Source: UBA7332 sp051648105 (GTDB lineage Bacteria; Bacteroidota; Bacteroidia; Bacteroidales; UBA7332). From it: a stretch of 25,858 nt of DNA. The stretch spans positions 1-25,858 of the forward strand of contig JBOFEN010000065.1 in assembly GCA_051648105.1 (NCBI GenBank), given 5' to 3'. A program made the translations under genes and the position numbers. The first letter of the stretch is position 1, and each line of letters begins with the position of its first letter. The notes under the pieces were generated by a model that was given only the letters and a program-made list of their open reading frames with translations, did no database searches and was not told the origin of the DNA. Shown here one piece after another: positions 23,039 to 25,858 of this stretch.

Positions 23039-24223
23039 TTAGTAGTTATATAACTTAGGTTTCACCTGATCAGACACGAAGCAGTCATTGCTAGAGTTAT
23101 TCGAATCTGTAAGTGTGCTATTTCCCTCTTCATCTTTAGATATAATACGAGCTATAACCTCTCCATTATATCCAGATGTATTTGATATTGCAGAATACCC
23201 CTGATCAATCTTCGCTGACATACGTTTGCGATTTAACACATCTGTTGGTGTGATGTTACTCTTCAACACCTCTATACCATCTAGAATTGTGCTATTAGGA
23301 ATACGAACATAGAAATTTGATGATGTTGGTTTACCTGGCACATTATATGAAGGCCAACTTCTAACACTTTCCGTAGTAGAGAAGAGTACAACACCATTCT
23401 CTCCTGCTCTTGCCATATTCATATTAGATATAGATGCAAAAGTTGTAAACATCTGCTCTAAGGCAGGCACCGAAGGGTTGTTCTGAACCTTACCATTAAG
23501 GTCCTTAGCTTCAAAATCAGAAGCTGTCAGGTCAATAGACTTAGATGCATTCTGTGTATGGTCTACCGCACTGTTTGATACCAAAATAGACTCACCTGGA
23601 GGAACGACCTTCACAGTTCCATCTTTTATAAAACGGAACACTTGACGTGCGAAGAAGTAATCCACAGAGTCTTTTGCAGGATAAGCTGGTGTTGACTCCG
23701 CCTCACAAAGAGCAAAGTAGTATGTACTATCCAACAATACATTCTCATCTGAGTTATTGTAAAACTCAATATATGAGTCTGCTGTATAGTTCTTATTTGC
23801 ATCATCCTTAACGCCAGAAGCGTAGATCTTACTCACAACAAATGACGTCTTTATAACCTCATTCAAATCAACCTCTACATTCGTTTGTTCCTGCGATAGT
23901 ATCTCATAATTTATCTTCTGACCTGAGAGAATCAGTGAAGGAGAAATAGATTTTGAAGCCGATATTGTGTAATAATCTGGTAGTATATCAGTAAATATAG
24001 CAACTCCATCCTGATCAGTTGTTGAGCTATAACTAGTTCTTGCTCCACGCATAAGAACTATCAACCCCTCATCCTCATCTTGGTCATACCCCTCAGGTAG
24101 CACTACCTGCACTGTCACATCAGACAATATCTCTACACTTCCCCCCCTCTCTCTACATGAAGATGAAGAAAGAGTAATAAGAAGTAATAATATTATTGAT
24201 CTATATTGATTTATAAGTCTCAT
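23039..24223 (-). CDS. DUF4876-type surface lipoprotein
   Basis: A 394-aa probable lipoprotein. A hydrophobic signal segment (~9-18) is followed by LSSSSC with acceptor Cys23, a loose Bacteroidetes lipobox. Residues ~30-100 look like an Ig-like/carboxypeptidase-regulatory repeat (TVQVVLPEGY...GVAIFTDILPDYYTISAS). Around ~135-165, SYIEFYNNSDENVLLDS resembles a lamin-tail-like domain, the pattern seen in DUF4876 proteins. Position after the TonB-dependent receptor, with a 27-bp gap, parallels SusD-like surface binding proteins, though it is not a SusD homologue. A binding role at the cell surface is inference. The codons after Cys23 contain G7 preceded by (AG)4, which could make expression slippage-prone. 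Confidence 0.72.
   Translation of the reverse strand: MRLINQYRSIILLLLITLSSSSCRERGGSVEILSDVTVQVVLPEGYDQDEDEGLIVLMRGARTSYSSTTDQDGVAIFTDILPDYYTISASKSISPSLILSGQKINYEILSQEQTNVEVDLNEVIKTSFVVSKIYASGVKDDANKNYTADSYIEFYNNSDENVLLDSTYYFALCEAESTPAYPAKDSVDYFFARQVFRFIKDGTVKVVPPGESILVSNSAVDHTQNASKSIDLTASDFEAKDLNGKVQNNPSVPALEQMFTTFASISNMNMARAGENGVVLFSTTESVRSWPSYNVPGKPTSSNFYVRIPNSTILDGIEVLKSNITPTDVLNRKRMSAKIDQGYSAISNTSGYNGEVIARIISKDEEGNSTLTDSNNSSNDCFVSDQVKPKLYNY
24141..24154. repeat. C7(TC) low-complexity tract in the lipoprotein gene
   Basis: Seven C (24141-24147) run into four CT units (24147-24154). On the coding strand this reads AG repeats then G7 at codons 24-28, immediately after the lipobox Cys. It stands out in AT-rich DNA. 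Loss or gain of one base would shift the frame just after the signal peptide. Confidence 0.6.
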
Positions 24224-24250
24224 AATAATCTATCGATTTTTATTTATCCC

Positions 24251-25858
24251 TTAGAGTTTAAGAGTAAACTCCATACCAAAATTGAAAGTACCTGTATTGC
24301 GTTCTGTTACCGTGGTTGAACCTCCACTAATTGGTTTGCGCCATGGCTCATAGAAGAATGCATTACTTGCATAGAAAGAGAAGCTAGCTAATTTGGTTAT
24401 ATCCTTCGTTAATCTAGCATTGATCTGGAATGTTATTGGCTGCTTTGTCGCAGGATTATCCTTTGGATCAATTATCTCATCCTTGAGGTAGTATGCTGTC
24501 TGACCATCTCTAAAAATAACATAGTCTGGATCATTTAGCATAGCATCCGTAACAACATATCTATTAATGTTTAGGTTATTATCAACCCTTAGAATAGCTA
24601 TTGGTACTTGACGCTGATTGGTTGTTACATTATAGTTATACCATATAACCTGCATAGAGCCTGAGGCTACCATTCGAAGCCTTGGTATGTTGTAAACAGC
24701 CCTAAGCATTGTACTAAATCTCCTATCTATCGTTTGAGTTGCATCAGATGCATACTCTACTCTATATGGAGCTGCATTTACATCTGGATAGTTATTGGAT
24801 GGTTGAAACTTTGATGGTCTAGAGTAGTTAGGCCCAGAACTAGAACGCTTAGTCTCCATAAAGGCTCCGGTCAAGAAGAAAGAGGTACGTATAGCCTCTA
24901 TTGTTCCCAGCGATGCCTCCACCTCAACACCTTGGTTAAAGCTACGCTCTGTATTACCAATACGACCTGTAGTTGTATAAACAGTATCTACATGTAGTAC
25001 AGATACATCATTTAGAGTTGGTTTCTTACCCTCGAATATATTATTTGTTGAGGCATTACTATACTCATATCTATTAGCTAAGAAAGGAAGAGGTTCTGAG
25101 TAGTTCCCAAATCCATTCTTTGTTCTATCATTATAATACAAAACAGAGATTCTTCTATCTTTAGGAAGGCGGAAATCAAGACCTACCTCAAACTTTTGGT
25201 TGTTAACATTCTTAAGATCTTTACTGCGCTCTACATCTACAACATGAGTGTAATAATAAACTACCCTTTGTGTCGGATCTGTAGGGGTGATTCTATAATT
25301 TAGATCCCCAGCTATGCGGTCAATATAGTTCTTATCTGGATATAAGTGACCCAGACCTGGTGTCTTAGATGATACCCCATAACCAGCTCTTAGCACAGCC
25401 CATTTGGCTAGATCTGCCGAGAAGTTTAGTCGTGGAGACAAAGACCACACCATCTCCTCCTTACCAGGTTGTAACATCTGATAGCGTACCCCTGCTGTGA
25501 GAGATAGACGACGTTTGCCTATCTTATAGCTCATATTATCCTCCAAGTAACCAGATATCTGATCTAAAGCTGGTATATCGTAGTAAGGTCTTGGTCTACC
25601 ATTACTATTTGGAGTTAGCGGAAGATTATTATCCTCATTATATCTCCCCTCGCCCTTGTTACTTTCGTGTCTATACTCAACCCCCATTTTGAAGTTATTC
25701 CTCCAATCTCCAACATTTGCAAAGAAGCTATTGCTAAGCTTTGCATAGATAGATTTAGGTTGACTAATAGTTCCACCAGAGGCCGTATATGATCTCGTAA
25801 CAACTGGAATCTCATAATAACCACTCTCCTGAGCAGTAAGTATAGGAAGGTTACCATT
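24251..25858 (-). CDS. TonB-dependent outer-membrane receptor, C-terminal part (cut by window edge)
   Basis: The frame is open from the right edge to the stop at 24251-24253, giving 535 residues of the C-terminal barrel; the signal peptide, N-terminal extension, plug domain and first strands lie outside. An internal ATG at 25687 is not a start, since coding sequence continues 57 codons upstream of it. Typical TonB-dependent receptor barrel features include YKIGKRRLSLTAGVRYQM, WSLSPRLNFSADLAKWAVLRAGYGVSSKTPGLGHLYPD, LKNVNNQKFEVGLDFRL and a final FNFGMEFTLKL strand. The RAGYGVSSKTP stretch is the usual receptor motif. It would use the TonB-ExbB-ExbD motor encoded at the left of the window. It is upstream of five tightly spaced genes for surface binding and proteolysis, so a peptide or protein-bound ligand is the likely cargo (inference). 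Confidence 0.9.
   Translation of the reverse strand, partial: NGNLPILTAQESGYYEIPVVTRSYTASGGTISQPKSIYAKLSNSFFANVGDWRNNFKMGVEYRHESNKGEGRYNEDNNLPLTPNSNGRPRPYYDIPALDQISGYLEDNMSYKIGKRRLSLTAGVRYQMLQPGKEEMVWSLSPRLNFSADLAKWAVLRAGYGVSSKTPGLGHLYPDKNYIDRIAGDLNYRITPTDPTQRVVYYYTHVVDVERSKDLKNVNNQKFEVGLDFRLPKDRRISVLYYNDRTKNGFGNYSEPLPFLANRYEYSNASTNNIFEGKKPTLNDVSVLHVDTVYTTTGRIGNTERSFNQGVEVEASLGTIEAIRTSFFLTGAFMETKRSSSGPNYSRPSKFQPSNNYPDVNAAPYRVEYASDATQTIDRRFSTMLRAVYNIPRLRMVASGSMQVIWYNYNVTTNQRQVPIAILRVDNNLNINRYVVTDAMLNDPDYVIFRDGQTAYYLKDEIIDPKDNPATKQPITFQINARLTKDITKLASFSFYASNAFFYEPWRKPISGGSTTVTERNTGTFNFGMEFTLKL

Noticed and set aside
25615..25857. Alternative minus-strand frame at the right edge
   Set aside because: It overlaps the receptor frame, which continues open to the edge and matches the barrel sequence.

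Overview
The window is AT-rich bacterial DNA from a member of the Bacteroidales, most like the Porphyromonas/Porphyromonadaceae group. The evidence is a long-form (about 609 aa) IspG, an S46 dipeptidyl-peptidase, SusC-type outer-membrane machinery with DUF4876 and DUF6850-like partners, an ExbB/4-TM protein/ExbD/ExbD cluster, and promoters of the Bacteroidetes type (-7 box TAnnTTTG). Placement below order level is inference. There are 19 protein genes (two cut by the window ends) and one tRNA. No CRISPR array, insertion sequence, phage gene or rRNA was seen.

Region 1 (1-6.8 kb, all minus strand) is housekeeping and envelope energisation. In transcription order it holds tonB, which ends in its own terminator; a short-chain-type polyprenyl diphosphate synthase followed by a TatD nuclease; tRNA-Ser(GGA); then exbB, a 4-TM protein and two exbD genes ending in a terminator; an Lrp/AsnC regulator; and the 5' part of coaX. 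TonB, ExbB and ExbD together supply the proton-motive energy that the TonB-dependent receptor at the other end of the window would need.

Region 2 (6.8-12.4 kb) has dsbD (minus) diverging from ispG (plus), with Bacteroidetes -7 boxes on both sides of the gap. A MATE exporter follows ispG by 4 nt. A 63-nt long-stem hairpin closes this block and faces the next gene.

Region 3 (12.4-16.2 kb, minus) has a membrane-anchored helix-hairpin-helix protein and two tandem paralogous sodium:neurotransmitter-symporter-type amino-acid transporters.

Region 4 (16.3 kb to the right edge, minus) is the accessory part and the most interesting. It is a tightly spaced, probably co-transcribed set: TonB-dependent receptor (truncated by the edge), DUF4876-type lipoprotein, DUF6850-type beta-barrel, zinc metalloprotease, S46 dipeptidyl-peptidase and a secreted FMN-binding protein. 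It looks like a dedicated extracytoplasmic system that binds, cleaves and imports a proteinaceous substrate, with a redox step added by the FMN protein. The dipeptidyl-peptidase has the Arg that marks Asp/Glu-specific DPP11 but an unusual nucleophile loop. The lipoprotein gene has a G7/(AG)4 tract just after its signal peptide that could allow slippage. Two amino-acid symporters lie directly downstream and may import products, but that link is inference.
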